NCBI GenBank assembly: GCA_963780345.1
Contig: CAWABU010000009.1
Coordinates: forward strand, 62,001-126,000
Length of the DNA: 64,000 nucleotides
Direction: 5' to 3'
Source: PALSA-693 sp963780345
Lineage (GTDB): Bacteria > Actinomycetota > Acidimicrobiia > Acidimicrobiales > Palsa-688
Positions 34,613 to 43,347 of this stretch are shown here, piece after piece (the stretch's first letter is position 1; each line of letters starts with the position of its first letter). The notes beneath the pieces were generated by a model that made no database searches, was not told where the DNA came from, and was given only the letters and a program-made list of their open reading frames with translations. The position numbers and the translations under genes were made by a program.

Positions 34613-35413
34613 GGCGGCCGCCGAGACGGCATCGCCGGCTTCGGCATCCTCGGCTCTGAGCTGTTCGAGCTCCTCGTCCAGGCGGCGGATGCGCTGCCGC
34701 AGCACATCCTGGCGTTTCCTGCTTTGCTCGACCCGCCGGCCGGCCTCGGCCGCGTCGCGCCGGGCCGCGGCCAGCTCGGCTTCGGCCGCCTGCCGCGCCT
34801 CCTTGGCTGCTTCGAGCTCCGGCCCGGCCGGCTGGCGGCGAGCGACCTTCGGGGCCGGCGCAGCGGCAGGCCGGGGCGGCGCCGGCCGCTCGGTGGCCGC
34901 CGGGCCTGGGCCGTCGGAGTCCGGGCCGTCGAGCAGACCAAAGCCCGAGTAGTGGAGCCCGGTGGTGAGGTGTCCGGACCGTATGGCATCGCTGGCCGCC
35001 GGGTCGACCAGACCGGCGTGCAGGGTCTCCTCGAGCTCGCGCACCGTCTCATCGCTCGGGGACTGACCGGCATCGCCGGAGAGCTGGCGCGCCTGCCGGG
35101 CGAGCTCGGTGACCAGGCGCTGACCCTCCTGAGTCTGCCGGCGCAGCTCGTCGACATCCAGGTCGGCCTGGGCTCGCCGCAGTGCCACCCCAGTGGCCAG
35201 CAGGTCTGCCACCTGGTCAGGGCTCTGTCGCACCAGCTGGTTGGCGAACCAGGCCGTAGCCGTCGGACGCCGCAGCTTCTTGATCGCGGCGGCCAAGTCG
35301 CGGTCACCGGCCTTTCGGACCTCGGCGGCCAGCCGGTCACGGGCGGCCGTGAAGTCCCGTGCCGGCAACCCGTACAGCTCGTCAGCGGCGGTGTTGAGAT
35401 CGGTCGTCACCAC
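34541..35413 (-). CDS. Conserved actinobacterial protein of unknown function, coiled-coil C-terminus
   Basis: A 290-residue cytoplasmic-looking protein. The N-terminal segment ADELYGLPARDFTAARDRLA...LRRPTATAWFANQLVR is a recurring but unassigned actinobacterial motif. A Pro/Ala linker (about 165-195) leads to a long charged helix rich in Glu, Ala and Arg (about 200-290), probably a coiled coil. No signal peptide or membrane segment is seen. Five bases separate it from the DUF5995 gene, which is upstream on the same strand. Confidence 0.85.
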   Translation of the reverse strand: MVTTDLNTAADELYGLPARDFTAARDRLAAEVRKAGDRDLAAAIKKLRRPTATAWFANQLVRQSPDQVADLLATGVALRRAQADLDVDELRRQTQEGQRLVTELARQARQLSGDAGQSPSDETVRELEETLHAGLVDPAASDAIRSGHLTTGLHYSGFGLLDGPDSDGPGPAATERPAPPRPAAAPAPKVARRQPAGPELEAAKEARQAAEAELAAARRDAAEAGRRVEQSRKRQDVLRQRIRRLDEELEQLRAEDAEAGDAVSAAARDRRAADDRVARAEDAVDQMAPP

Positions 35414-35417
35414 TGGA

Positions 35418-36140
35418 TCAGTTTCCTACCGCCACGAGCAGGCAGCGGCTGGCCATGGCGACGGTACGAGCCAGTGCGCCCGAGACCAGATCCTCCACGG
35501 CTCCGATGTGGCGAGTCCGCCAGAGGGCCAGGGCCGTGTCCCAGGCGGCGTCGCGAGCCGAGTTGATGCTCCAGTTGCACACCAGGTCGACGACCCTCTC
35601 GGCCCGGGCGTCCTCGCGTTCCACCGCCCCGGACTCGAACGACTGCCGCACCGACTGGTCGGCGGCGTCGAGGAGGGCGTCGACCTTTTGATAGTCGGCG
35701 TGGACGGTCCCCTGATCCGGCGCGGTGTTGAGGTCGGTGCAGGTGTGCACCAGGGCGAGCGGCAGGTCGTGGTTGATATGGGCGTTCATACCGGCCAGGG
35801 CGAACTGGATGGGGAAGATGTCGCTGTCGCCGCGCCGCTCCAGCAGGGGGGCCCACGCCGTGGGCGGGTTGTCGGGCTGTTGCACGGCGGCGTTGACGGC
35901 GTCGAAATAGAAGTTGGCGAAGACCACGTCGAGTTGAGTGAGGAAAGCCGGGTCCGAGAAGGTCCCTTGCGTGATCCGGGCCTGCACCTGCTGGGTCACG
36001 TCGAGGTAGACCCGGTTGAAGCAGGCCAGTCCGTCGGCACCAGGTAGCGCACCATCAATCGTCTGCATGCGATCGATGGCCTCTGCGATCGAGGTGACCG
36101 GAGGTCCGGTCGGTGGAGCCGGCGCGGGTTGCGTACTCAT
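35418..36140 (-). CDS. DUF5995-family protein
   Basis: A 240-residue protein. After a Pro-rich start come IAEAIDRMQTIDGALPGADGLACFNRVYLDVT and the hallmark FALAGMNAHINHDLPLALV (in pieces), as in DUF5995 proteins, which are helical and of unknown function. The His/Asn/Asp cluster in NAHINHD suggests a metal or ligand site. It overlaps the acetyltransferase gene by four bases (ATGA), so the two are probably co-translated. Confidence 0.88.
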   Translation of the reverse strand: MSTQPAPAPPTGPPVTSIAEAIDRMQTIDGALPGADGLACFNRVYLDVTQQVQARITQGTFSDPAFLTQLDVVFANFYFDAVNAAVQQPDNPPTAWAPLLERRGDSDIFPIQFALAGMNAHINHDLPLALVHTCTDLNTAPDQGTVHADYQKVDALLDAADQSVRQSFESGAVEREDARAERVVDLVCNWSINSARDAAWDTALALWRTRHIGAVEDLVSGALARTVAMASRCLLVAVGN

Positions 36141-36682
36141 GATGGGAGAAGCCGGTCGCCGAGGTCGATCTGGAAGTGCAAGAACTCCGGATCACGCCCG
36201 ACGAACCGCATGCCGGCCGCCAGCATCACCCGTTGCGACGCTACGTTGGATTCCTCGGTTCGGCCGACCACCCGTTGCACCCCCTCCAGCCCGGCGGCCA
36301 CGTCGAGGAGCAGGAGCAGAGCCTGAGTCGCGACCCCCCGACCCCTGACTTCTTCAGCCACCCCGTAGCCGACCTCAACCGCGTTCCTCATCGGCGGACC
36401 GTGGAAGCCGATACCGCCGACCACGACCCCGTCCTCGAGCACCTGGTAGTAACCGAAGGGGCTCGAACCATCTCCTCCGCCCTCGACCGACAGCTGACTG
36501 ATGTACGCCACGCACGCCCGGGCATCACCGTCGAGCGGGTAGCCGGTGATCCAGGGGGCATCGGTAGCGGCATCCCGCCGCCGGGCGAGTATCCGCTCCG
36601 CCTCGGCCCGGGTGCAGAGGTGCAGCGCCAGAACCACCCCCGAATCTTGCCTGACCGGCCCGGCCCACAAGGAACGGAACAA
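36137..36682 (-). CDS. GNAT-family N-acetyltransferase
   Basis: A 181-residue protein with GNAT features: the acetyl-CoA loop EEVRGRGVATQALLLLLD and the terminal NVASQRVMLAAGMRFVGRDPEF, as in the RimJ/RimL-like group. Two N-terminal starts are possible; one near LALHLCTRAEAERIL would give a shorter, more typical N-terminus. Substrate unknown. It is the first gene of a three-gene minus-strand unit, divergent from the ABC exporter 58 bases away. Confidence 0.88.
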   Translation of the reverse strand: MFRSLWAGPVRQDSGVVLALHLCTRAEAERILARRRDAATDAPWITGYPLDGDARACVAYISQLSVEGGGDGSSPFGYYQVLEDGVVVGGIGFHGPPMRNAVEVGYGVAEEVRGRGVATQALLLLLDVAAGLEGVQRVVGRTEESNVASQRVMLAAGMRFVGRDPEFLHFQIDLGDRLLPS

Positions 36683-36740
36683 ACTCCGCCATGGACATGG
36701 TTGAAACGGATACTTACATGATTACAAACAGGAGTTCGGA

Positions 36741-38651
36741 TTGAGGGGATATCGCCGGACGCGCGATCTGGCCGAGTTGCGCGCCGCCAATGTGACCAAG
36801 GGGACGCTGCGCCGCATCTGGCGCTTTCTTTCCCCGTATCGAGGCCGCCTGGCTGTCTATCTGGTCGCAATCGCGGGCGCGGCGGCCATCGGGTCGGTCC
36901 CGCCGCTGCTGGTCCGGAACCTGGTCGACACCATCACCAACGGCGGCGGGATGGCCCAGGTGGACCTGCTGGCCGCGGCCATGGTCGGCGTGGCGCTGGC
37001 CACCACGGCCCTGTCGCTCGTCAACCGCTGGCTCGGGTCGGTGATCGGCGAGGGCATCATCTACGACCTGCGGGTCAAGCTCTATACCCACGTGCAACAG
37101 ATGCCGGTGGCGTTCTTCACCCGGACGCAGACCGGGTCGCTCATGAGCCGGCTCACCAGCGACGTGCTCGACGCCCAGAACGCCGTCGGCACCGCCGCCT
37201 CCGTCGTCTCCGACATCTTCGTGCTGGTGGCGACCCTGATCCCGATGTTCGTGCTCAGCCCGCAGATCACCAGCCTGGCCCTGCTGGTCCTGCCGCCGTT
37301 CATCCTGCTGGACCGGGTCATGGCCCGCCGGATCAGCCGTCTGTCCCGGCACCAGATGCAGCTCAACGCCGACATGAGCACCAACATGACGGAACGGTTC
37401 AACGTCTCGGGCGCCCTGCTCGTGAAGCTCTTCGGCCGGCCTGACGCGGAGTCGAAGGAGTTCGCCCGGCGGGCCGGGCGGGTGAGGGACTCCGGGATCC
37501 GGCTGGCCCTCTTGGGCCGGTACCTCTACGCGTCCCTGTCCCTGGTCGGCGCCGTCGGAACGGCCGCCGTCTACTGGCTGGGCGGCCGCGAAGCCGTCGA
37601 GGGCGCGCTGGGGGTCGGCACGGTGGTCGCCCTGGCCGCCTACGTCACCCGGCTCTACTCTCCCCTCACCGACCTCGCCAGCGCCCAGGTCGACGTGCTC
37701 GGGGCCATCGTGAGCTTCGACCGGGTGTTCGAGATCCTCGACACGCCTCCGTCGGTGGCCGACCGGCCCGACGCCGTCCCGCTCGACGCCGGCGGCCCGG
37801 TGGCCGGGCGGGTGGCAGCCGACGGCGTCTGGTTCCGGTACCCGGCCGCATCGGAGGTGTCGGTGGCCTCGCTGGAGGCCACCGCGGAGACCGTCGCCGA
37901 TGGCCTCGACACCCAGCCGGGGGAATGGGTCTTGCGGGGCGTGTCGTTTGTGGCCGAGCCCGGCACCATGACCGCCCTGGTCGGGCCGTCGGGCGCGGGC
38001 AAGACCACCCTGTCGAGCCTGGTGCCCCGGCTGTACGACACGGTGGCGGGGTCGATCACCATCGACGGCCACGACGTCAAGGCCGCCACCCTGGCGTCGG
38101 TGGGCGCGGCGGTGGGCGTCGTGACCCAGGACCCACACCTGTTCCACGACACCATCGCCGCCAACCTGCGCTACGCCCGCCCCTCGGCGACCGACGCCGA
38201 GATCGAGGCGGCCTGTCGGGCCGCCCGCATCCACGAGCTGATCGTTTCGCTGCCGGACGGCTACGACACGGTCGTCGGCGAACGCGGCTACCGGTTGTCC
38301 GGCGGGGAAAAACAGCGCCTGGCGATCGCCCGGGTCCTGCTCAAGGACCCGGCCGTGGTGATCCTCGACGAGGCCACCGCCCACCTGGACTCGCAAACGG
38401 AACTTCTGGTCCAGCAGGCGCTGGCCGAGGCCCTCAAGGGGCGGACGTCGATCGTGATCGCCCACCGGCTGTCGACCATCCAGGCCGCGGACCAGATCCT
38501 GGTCCTCGAGGACGGGCAGATCGTGGGCCGGGGGACGCACGGATCGTTGCTGGTGGAGGGCGGGAGGTACGCGGACCTCTACCAGACCCAGTATCTGCGG
38601 AGCGCGGCCGACCTGGTCGCGGCCGCGGCCGGAGAGGGTGCTCGGGACTGA
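36741..38651 (+). CDS. ABC exporter half-transporter (fused membrane and ATPase domains)
   Basis: A 636-residue type IV ABC half-transporter starting at TTG 36741, with GGAG seven bases upstream. The six-helix membrane domain covers about residues 20-320 (RGRLAVYLVAIAGAAAIGSV; QMPVAFFTRTQTGSLMSRLT is the coupling-helix region). The ATPase domain has Walker A GPSGAGKTT, Q-loop VVTQDPHLFHDT, signature LSGGEKQR, Walker B VVILDEATAHLDS and switch His in VIAHRLST. It probably functions as a homodimeric lipid or drug exporter. Its stop codon lies in the terminal arm of hairpin element copy 1. Confidence 0.95.
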   Translation: MRGYRRTRDLAELRAANVTKGTLRRIWRFLSPYRGRLAVYLVAIAGAAAIGSVPPLLVRNLVDTITNGGGMAQVDLLAAAMVGVALATTALSLVNRWLGSVIGEGIIYDLRVKLYTHVQQMPVAFFTRTQTGSLMSRLTSDVLDAQNAVGTAASVVSDIFVLVATLIPMFVLSPQITSLALLVLPPFILLDRVMARRISRLSRHQMQLNADMSTNMTERFNVSGALLVKLFGRPDAESKEFARRAGRVRDSGIRLALLGRYLYASLSLVGAVGTAAVYWLGGREAVEGALGVGTVVALAAYVTRLYSPLTDLASAQVDVLGAIVSFDRVFEILDTPPSVADRPDAVPLDAGGPVAGRVAADGVWFRYPAASEVSVASLEATAETVADGLDTQPGEWVLRGVSFVAEPGTMTALVGPSGAGKTTLSSLVPRLYDTVAGSITIDGHDVKAATLASVGAAVGVVTQDPHLFHDTIAANLRYARPSATDAEIEAACRAARIHELIVSLPDGYDTVVGERGYRLSGGEKQRLAIARVLLKDPAVVILDEATAHLDSQTELLVQQALAEALKGRTSIVIAHRLSTIQAADQILVLEDGQIVGRGTHGSLLVEGGRYADLYQTQYLRSAADLVAAAAGEGARD

Positions 38652-38739
38652 CTTCTGCCCTGCCTCAGCCACTTATGGAGGGAAAAGTACGGGTGGTGTA
38701 CTTTTCCCTCCAGAAGTGAGCGGATTTACCAGAAGTCAG
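38648..38739. repeat. Hairpin element, copy 1
   Basis: The outer arms CTGACTTCTG (38648-38657) and CAGAAGTCAG (38730-38739) enclose a perfect 14-bp stem, 38677-38690 with 38698-38711, around the loop GGGTGGT. The stem can be extended outward to about 21 bp with one mismatch. The segment TTTACCAGAAGTC is shared with copy 2 at 45.3 kb. The outer arms supply the TGA stop codons of both flanking convergent genes. There is no T-run, so a simple terminator is not a full explanation. Confidence 0.9.
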
Positions 38740-39653
38740 GCGGTCGGGTCCGCCTTCGTGCTCTCCAGCCAGCGGCGCAGCCCCGCGGCGTTGGAGTGGA
38801 TGCCGTTGAGGGTCTCGAGCTTGGTCCGGTGCTCCGGGGCGACATGGTCGAGGAGGGGTGAGAATTCCCGATCGAGGGCAGCGGTGATGTCTTCCCCCGC
38901 CCGAAAGGCCTTCTCCGCCACCTCGGCCCAGCGACGCAGGGTCCCTTCCCCTTCCTCGAGGGCCTCGAGGGGGTCCGCCATCAGGCCGTAGTGGGCCAGC
39001 GCCACCCCGGCGGGCCGGCGAGCCCGAAACTTCTGGAGCGAGGTGATGGCCTGGTCCAGGTCGAAATCAGGAGGAGGGGTGGCGGGGCGCATGACCCCCG
39101 CATCGGGCAGGCGGACCCCGACGGCGTCGCCGGCGAAGAGAATGCCGCTCTGGCTGTCGTGCAAGGCCAGATGATGCTTGGCGTGCCCGGGCGAATCGAC
39201 GGTGGTGAGGGTGCGGCCCGAACCGATGGCGATGGTCTCGCCGTCGGCCAGCACATGGAGGCGCTCGACCGGGGTCGGGGTCAGACGCCCGTAGAGCGAG
39301 TCCAGGAGGTCGCCGTACACGCGGGCCGCCGAACTGACCAGGCGGTCCGGATCGATCAGGTGGCGGGCCCCCTTCTCGTGGACGTACACGGTGGCCCGGG
39401 GAAAAGCCCGGGCCACGTCGCCCACCCCGCCGGCATGGTCAAGGTGGATGTGGGTGACGGCCACCCCGGCCAGATCATCGGGCGCCACGCCGTGCTCCTT
39501 GAGCGCCGCCAAGAGGGCCGGCACCGACGACTGGCTCCCGGTCTCGACCAGGACCGGCGCCGGACCTTCGATCAAATACCCGGCGGTCATCCGGGTCCAT
39601 CCCCCCAGGAGGGTGTCGATCTGCCAGACCCCCGGCCCGATGTAGGTGCCCAT
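38736..39653 (-). CDS. Metallo-beta-lactamase-fold hydrolase
   Basis: A 305-residue MBL-fold protein with the metal motif THIHLDHAGG near residue 68, the downstream His in DSPGHAKHHL, and the Asp in ILFAGDAVGV. The overall layout matches hydrolases of the glyoxalase II/lactonase-like group with an extra C-terminal helical part (LEEGEGTLRRWAEVAEKAF). Substrate unknown. It is the last gene of a minus-strand run with the flavin-binding and ABC-F genes, three bases after the former. Confidence 0.9.
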   Translation of the reverse strand: MGTYIGPGVWQIDTLLGGWTRMTAGYLIEGPAPVLVETGSQSSVPALLAALKEHGVAPDDLAGVAVTHIHLDHAGGVGDVARAFPRATVYVHEKGARHLIDPDRLVSSAARVYGDLLDSLYGRLTPTPVERLHVLADGETIAIGSGRTLTTVDSPGHAKHHLALHDSQSGILFAGDAVGVRLPDAGVMRPATPPPDFDLDQAITSLQKFRARRPAGVALAHYGLMADPLEALEEGEGTLRRWAEVAEKAFRAGEDITAALDREFSPLLDHVAPEHRTKLETLNGIHSNAAGLRRWLESTKADPTA

Positions 39654-39656
39654 GGG

Positions 39657-40361
39657 CTATGAACCGTCCTTCCAGCGGCCGGGCTGGGAAAGATAGGCCG
39701 GCAGGGCGACGCCGGCCGCGCCAGCCCCATCCGGTTGCGGCGGGCCGGCCACGGGGCGCAACGGCAGGACCCCGGCCCAGACCGGCAAGGCCAGGTCCTC
39801 GTCGTCGTCGATCGGTCCCCCCGTCCGCACCTTGGCCGAGACCTCGTCGAGCGGCAGCCACACCACCCGGGTGCTTGCCAGTTCGGCCGGGTTCGGGGCC
39901 CGGGCGTCACCGGTCCGACCGGGAACGATGTGGTCGACGATCCGGGCCAGGGCGTCGGCCTTCGCCCGGGGTTCGTCGATCGAGGTCGCCCGCCCGAACA
40001 CCACCACCGAGCGGTAGTTGATGGAGTGGTGGAAGGTGGAACGGGCCAGCACCAACCCGTCTATTAGCGTCACGGTGACGGTCAGCTCAGCGCCGGCAGC
40101 GGCCGCTTTGAGGACGTGGTTGGCCGCGGCGCCGTGCAGCAGGAGGCGGTCGCCGGCTCGGCCGTAGGCGGTGGGGATCATCCACACCGTGCCCTGCACC
40201 TGGCAGGCGGCATGGCAGATGAACCCTTCGTCGAGGATTCCGTAGACGAGGTCGCGCTCGAAGCGGCCCCGTTCCCGATGCCGGCGAAGCGCGGTTCGGG
40301 TCGTCGGGACGAACGCCTCCTCCACCGGCGACGCCCCCTCCACCGAGGTCGATTGCGGCAT
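39657..40361 (-). CDS. Pyridoxamine 5'-phosphate oxidase-like flavin-binding protein
   Basis: About 234 residues; the ATG at 40361 shares a base with the ABC-F stop (TGATG). The split-barrel sequence YGILDEGFICHAACQVQG, IPTAYGRAGDRLLLHGAAA and FHHSINYRSVVVFGRA is typical of the nitroimidazole-resistance/PPOX-like family that binds FMN or F420. The frame extends upstream, but only as a shadow of the ABC-F gene. Physiological substrate unknown. Confidence 0.9.
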   Translation of the reverse strand: MPQSTSVEGASPVEEAFVPTTRTALRRHRERGRFERDLVYGILDEGFICHAACQVQGTVWMIPTAYGRAGDRLLLHGAAANHVLKAAAAGAELTVTVTLIDGLVLARSTFHHSINYRSVVVFGRATSIDEPRAKADALARIVDHIVPGRTGDARAPNPAELASTRVVWLPLDEVSAKVRTGGPIDDDEDLALPVWAGVLPLRPVAGPPQPDGAGAAGVALPAYLSQPGRWKDGS

Positions 40362-41959
40362 CAGGCCATCGCCACCAGGTCGGCCAGATCGTCGGTCCAG
40401 TGGTCCTCGGTGCCGTCGGGCATCAGGAGCACCCGATCGGGCGAGAGCTCGGTGACGAAACCGACGTCGTGGCTGACCAGGATCATGCTTCCGGGCCAAG
40501 CCGCGAGCGCCCGGCCGATGGCTTCGCGGGACGGGGGATCGAGATTGTTGGTCGGTTCGTCGAGGAGGAGCAGGTTGTGCCGGCCGGCCACCATCTGGGC
40601 CAGCGCCAGCTTGGTCTTTTCACCGCCCGACAGGGTGCCTGCATCCTGGAACGCCACTTCGCCAACCAGTCCGAACATCCCGAGCAGCGCCCGCTGGTCG
40701 CGCTCGGGGCTGTCGCTCGCCGCCGCCGCCCGGATGTGATCAAGGACCGTCGCCCCGGCCTGGATGCCTTCATGCTCCTGGGCGTAGTAGCCCGCAGACA
40801 CGCCGACACCAGTACGCCATGTCCCGGCTGTGGCCTCCGACCAGCCAGCCAGAATGCGCAGCAGGCTGGTCTTCCCGGCCCCGTTGAGTCCCATGACGAG
40901 CAGTCGCTCGCCGCGCTCGACGGCAAAGCTCACGTCCTCGAACACGGCCGGACCGCCGTAGTCTTTGCTCAGCCCGTCGGCTTCCAGGACCAGCCGACCG
41001 ACGTGGGGTGGCACCGGAAACTTGACCTGGTAACGGCGGTCGGCTCGGCTCGGTCCGGTCACGGCGGCGGTTCGAAGCCGGGTGACGCGCTTATCGAGGC
41101 TCTTGGCAACCCGAGCCCGCTTGGCCGTCTGGTGGCGCATGGAGTCGGCCAGCGTTGACAACCGTTTGATCTCGCTTTGCTGGCGGGTCGCCAGTTTGGC
41201 CAGCCGGACCTCGTCCGCGGCTCGGGCCTGCCGGTACTGGGAGTACGTGCCCTTGTACTCCACCAGCCGGGCCTCGTCGAGGTGCAGCACCCGGGTGATG
41301 GCCTCGTCCAGGAGCTCGAGGTCGTGGCTGACGACGAGCAGCGCTCCGCGGTAGGCGCGGAGGAACCCCATCAGCCAGGTCTTGGCGTCACTGTCGAGGT
41401 GGTTGGTCGGTTCGTCGAGCAGCAGGACGTCACTGCCGGCAAAGAGGATGCGGGCCAGTTCCACCCGCCGCCGCTCACCCCCGGACAGCACGCTCACGGG
41501 CAGGTCGATGCGATCGGCGCCCAACCCCAAGCCGGCGACGATCTGACGGACCTCAGACTCCGCGGCGTATCCCCCCTCGGCCGCGAAGGCGTCCTCCGCT
41601 CTGGCGAAGCGGGCAATCGCCCGTTCCGAGGCGTGCTCCTCCATGGCCATCCGAAGCTTCTCGAGCCGGAGGACGGCCTCGTCGAGGCCGCGGCCCGAAA
41701 GAATGTGGGCCAGGCCGGTGCCGGCGGTCCCATGCTGGCCGGCCCGAGGGTCCTGGCTCAGAAAGCCGAGCCGACCGCGACAGGCGACCGTGCCTGCCGT
41801 GGCGGGCACCTCACCACCCAGCACCTTCAGCAAGCTGGTCTTGCCGGCGCCATTGCGACCTACCAGGCCCACCTTGTCGCCGGCGCGCACCAGGAACGTC
41901 GCCTCTTCCAGGGTGAGGCGACCGCCGACCTCGACGCTGAGCTGGCGGGCTTCGAGCAC
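40361..41959 (-). CDS. ABC-F-family ATPase
   Basis: A soluble protein of about 532 residues with two ATPase domains and no membrane segments. Domain 1 has GRNGAGKTS, LSGGERRRVELARIL and LLLDEPTNHLDS; domain 2 has GLNGAGKTS, LSGGEKTKLALAQMV and LLLDEPTNNLDP. The charged linker between them (ADEVRLAKLATRQQ...) is the tRNA-interacting region in ABC-F ribosome-associated factors. GTG 41959 is preferred over the upstream alternative at 41995 because the first 12 residues are unlike the family. ABC-F members act in translation or antibiotic resistance; which applies here is unknown. Confidence 0.93.
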   Translation of the reverse strand: MLEARQLSVEVGGRLTLEEATFLVRAGDKVGLVGRNGAGKTSLLKVLGGEVPATAGTVACRGRLGFLSQDPRAGQHGTAGTGLAHILSGRGLDEAVLRLEKLRMAMEEHASERAIARFARAEDAFAAEGGYAAESEVRQIVAGLGLGADRIDLPVSVLSGGERRRVELARILFAGSDVLLLDEPTNHLDSDAKTWLMGFLRAYRGALLVVSHDLELLDEAITRVLHLDEARLVEYKGTYSQYRQARAADEVRLAKLATRQQSEIKRLSTLADSMRHQTAKRARVAKSLDKRVTRLRTAAVTGPSRADRRYQVKFPVPPHVGRLVLEADGLSKDYGGPAVFEDVSFAVERGERLLVMGLNGAGKTSLLRILAGWSEATAGTWRTGVGVSAGYYAQEHEGIQAGATVLDHIRAAAASDSPERDQRALLGMFGLVGEVAFQDAGTLSGGEKTKLALAQMVAGRHNLLLLDEPTNNLDPPSREAIGRALAAWPGSMILVSHDVGFVTELSPDRVLLMPDGTEDHWTDDLADLVAMA

Positions 41960-42093
41960 CCGTCCATGATAGGGACCGTCGGGTGCCAGACCCACTGCAT
42001 AAAGTCTTCTTCTTCCCGCCAGCAGGCCGAGGGCCGCGAACGTCGGCGCACCCTCAGCAGCGAGCCCCGCGGGCCGATGTCCGCCGATCCGCC

Positions 42094-43347
42094 TCAGCTG
42101 GCGGTGCCCTCGGGCTCAGCCGGGCCGCGGTCACCGCCGTCGCGAGTGCCGTCGCCGTCGCCCTCGGCGTCGCCGTCGAAGAGCCGGTAGGCCACCTCCT
42201 CGGCCCGCCGGGCCACCTCGCGGATGGGCAAGTGCAGCAGTTCGGCGACCCGAACGGCGTCATCGTGCTCAGCTTTTATGCGGCGCGGACCCCGCTTGAC
42301 CCGCACGGGGTAACCCCCCACCTCGACCTCTGCGAACTGCCGCTCGTCCGGCCAGCGCTGCCAGGACTGAGCCCGGATGCCCAGCGTGCCGGTCTCATCG
42401 GCGAGGACGTGACGCAAGCGGCCTACCGCGGCCGGGTCGCACAGCACGCTCACGACGTGGGCGGGCCGGCCCTTCTTCCCCGTCACGGGGGTGATCCAGG
42501 CATCCAGGGCGCCGGCGCGCAGCAGCGCCGACACGGTGGCACCCAGGATCTCGCCCGTCACGTCGTCCACGTTGGCTTCGAGCATGACGACCGGCTGGCC
42601 GTGATCGGGATCCACGCCGGACTCGTCGAGGGCGGTCCCTATCACCACCTGGACGGCATTGGGCAATCCGTCCAGGACCCGGCCACCGGCGCCGAAACCG
42701 CTGGCCTGGATCTGCATGGCCGGCATGGGCCCCCACCCGGTGGCGAGAGTGGCCAGCAGAGCGGCGCCGGTGGGCGTCGTCAGCTCCGCCGGGATGGCCG
42801 TGCCATAGGTGGGAGCTCCTCGCAGCAGTTCGACCACCGCGGGAACCGGGATGGGAAGGGTGCCGTGCGAGGTATGCACCAGGCCCGAGCCCTGCGCCAC
42901 CGGGCTCGATCGCACCTCGTCGACGCCGAGCAGCTCCAGGGCCACACAGGTGCCGACGATGTCGATGATGGCGTCGATGCCCCCCACCTCGTGGAAATGC
43001 ACTTGAGCGGCCGGACGCCGGTGCAACCGGCCTTCCACCTCGGCCAGCCGGGCGAAGGTGGCCAGGGCTCGTTGACGGGCTCGCTCAGGGAGCCGGGCCT
43101 CGGTGATCAACCCCACAATGTGGGCGTGGGTGCGCACCACCTGGGTGTCGCGGGCCCGGACGCGAACCTGAGTGCAGGCCAACCCGGCCCGGAGCACGGG
43201 AGCGGCCTCGATCGTCCAGCCGCCGACGGGCAGGGCGACCAGCTCACGTTCGACCTGGCTGAGATCGGCACCGGCGTCCACCAGACTGCCGAGGGCCATG
43301 TCGCCGGCGATACCGGCGAAGCAGTGCCACCAGGCGAGGGTCGTCAT
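42094..43347 (-). CDS. larC: Nickel-pincer cofactor biosynthesis protein LarC (nickel insertion)
   Basis: A 417-residue LarC/DUF111 protein. Landmarks are AWWHCFAGIAGDMALGSLVDAG at the N-terminus (in pieces), HFHEVGGIDAIIDIVG, EANVDDVTGEILG and IRAQSWQRWPDERQF. LarC inserts nickel into the P2TMN precursor of the nickel-pincer nucleotide used by lactate racemase and related enzymes. In some lactobacilli larC is split and joined by frameshifting; here it is one continuous frame. The ATG at 43347 overlaps the larB stop. Upstream extension of the frame shadows larB. Confidence 0.92.
   Translation of the reverse strand: MTTLAWWHCFAGIAGDMALGSLVDAGADLSQVERELVALPVGGWTIEAAPVLRAGLACTQVRVRARDTQVVRTHAHIVGLITEARLPERARQRALATFARLAEVEGRLHRRPAAQVHFHEVGGIDAIIDIVGTCVALELLGVDEVRSSPVAQGSGLVHTSHGTLPIPVPAVVELLRGAPTYGTAIPAELTTPTGAALLATLATGWGPMPAMQIQASGFGAGGRVLDGLPNAVQVVIGTALDESGVDPDHGQPVVMLEANVDDVTGEILGATVSALLRAGALDAWITPVTGKKGRPAHVVSVLCDPAAVGRLRHVLADETGTLGIRAQSWQRWPDERQFAEVEVGGYPVRVKRGPRRIKAEHDDAVRVAELLHLPIREVARRAEEVAYRLFDGDAEGDGDGTRDGGDRGPAEPEGTAS

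Noticed and set aside
36714..38672. 652-codon open frame on the minus strand
   Set aside because: It is fully antisense to a convincing ABC exporter with all motifs; the translation is a His/Gly/Arg-rich shadow typical of GC-rich antisense frames.
38677..38711. Simple rho-independent terminator
   Set aside because: A strong stem but no T-run on either strand, and a second, covarying copy elsewhere with shared flanks points to a repeated element instead.
40361..40499. N-terminal extension of the flavin-binding protein to 40499
   Set aside because: The added residues only shadow the ABC-F gene; the ATG overlapping its stop is a better start.
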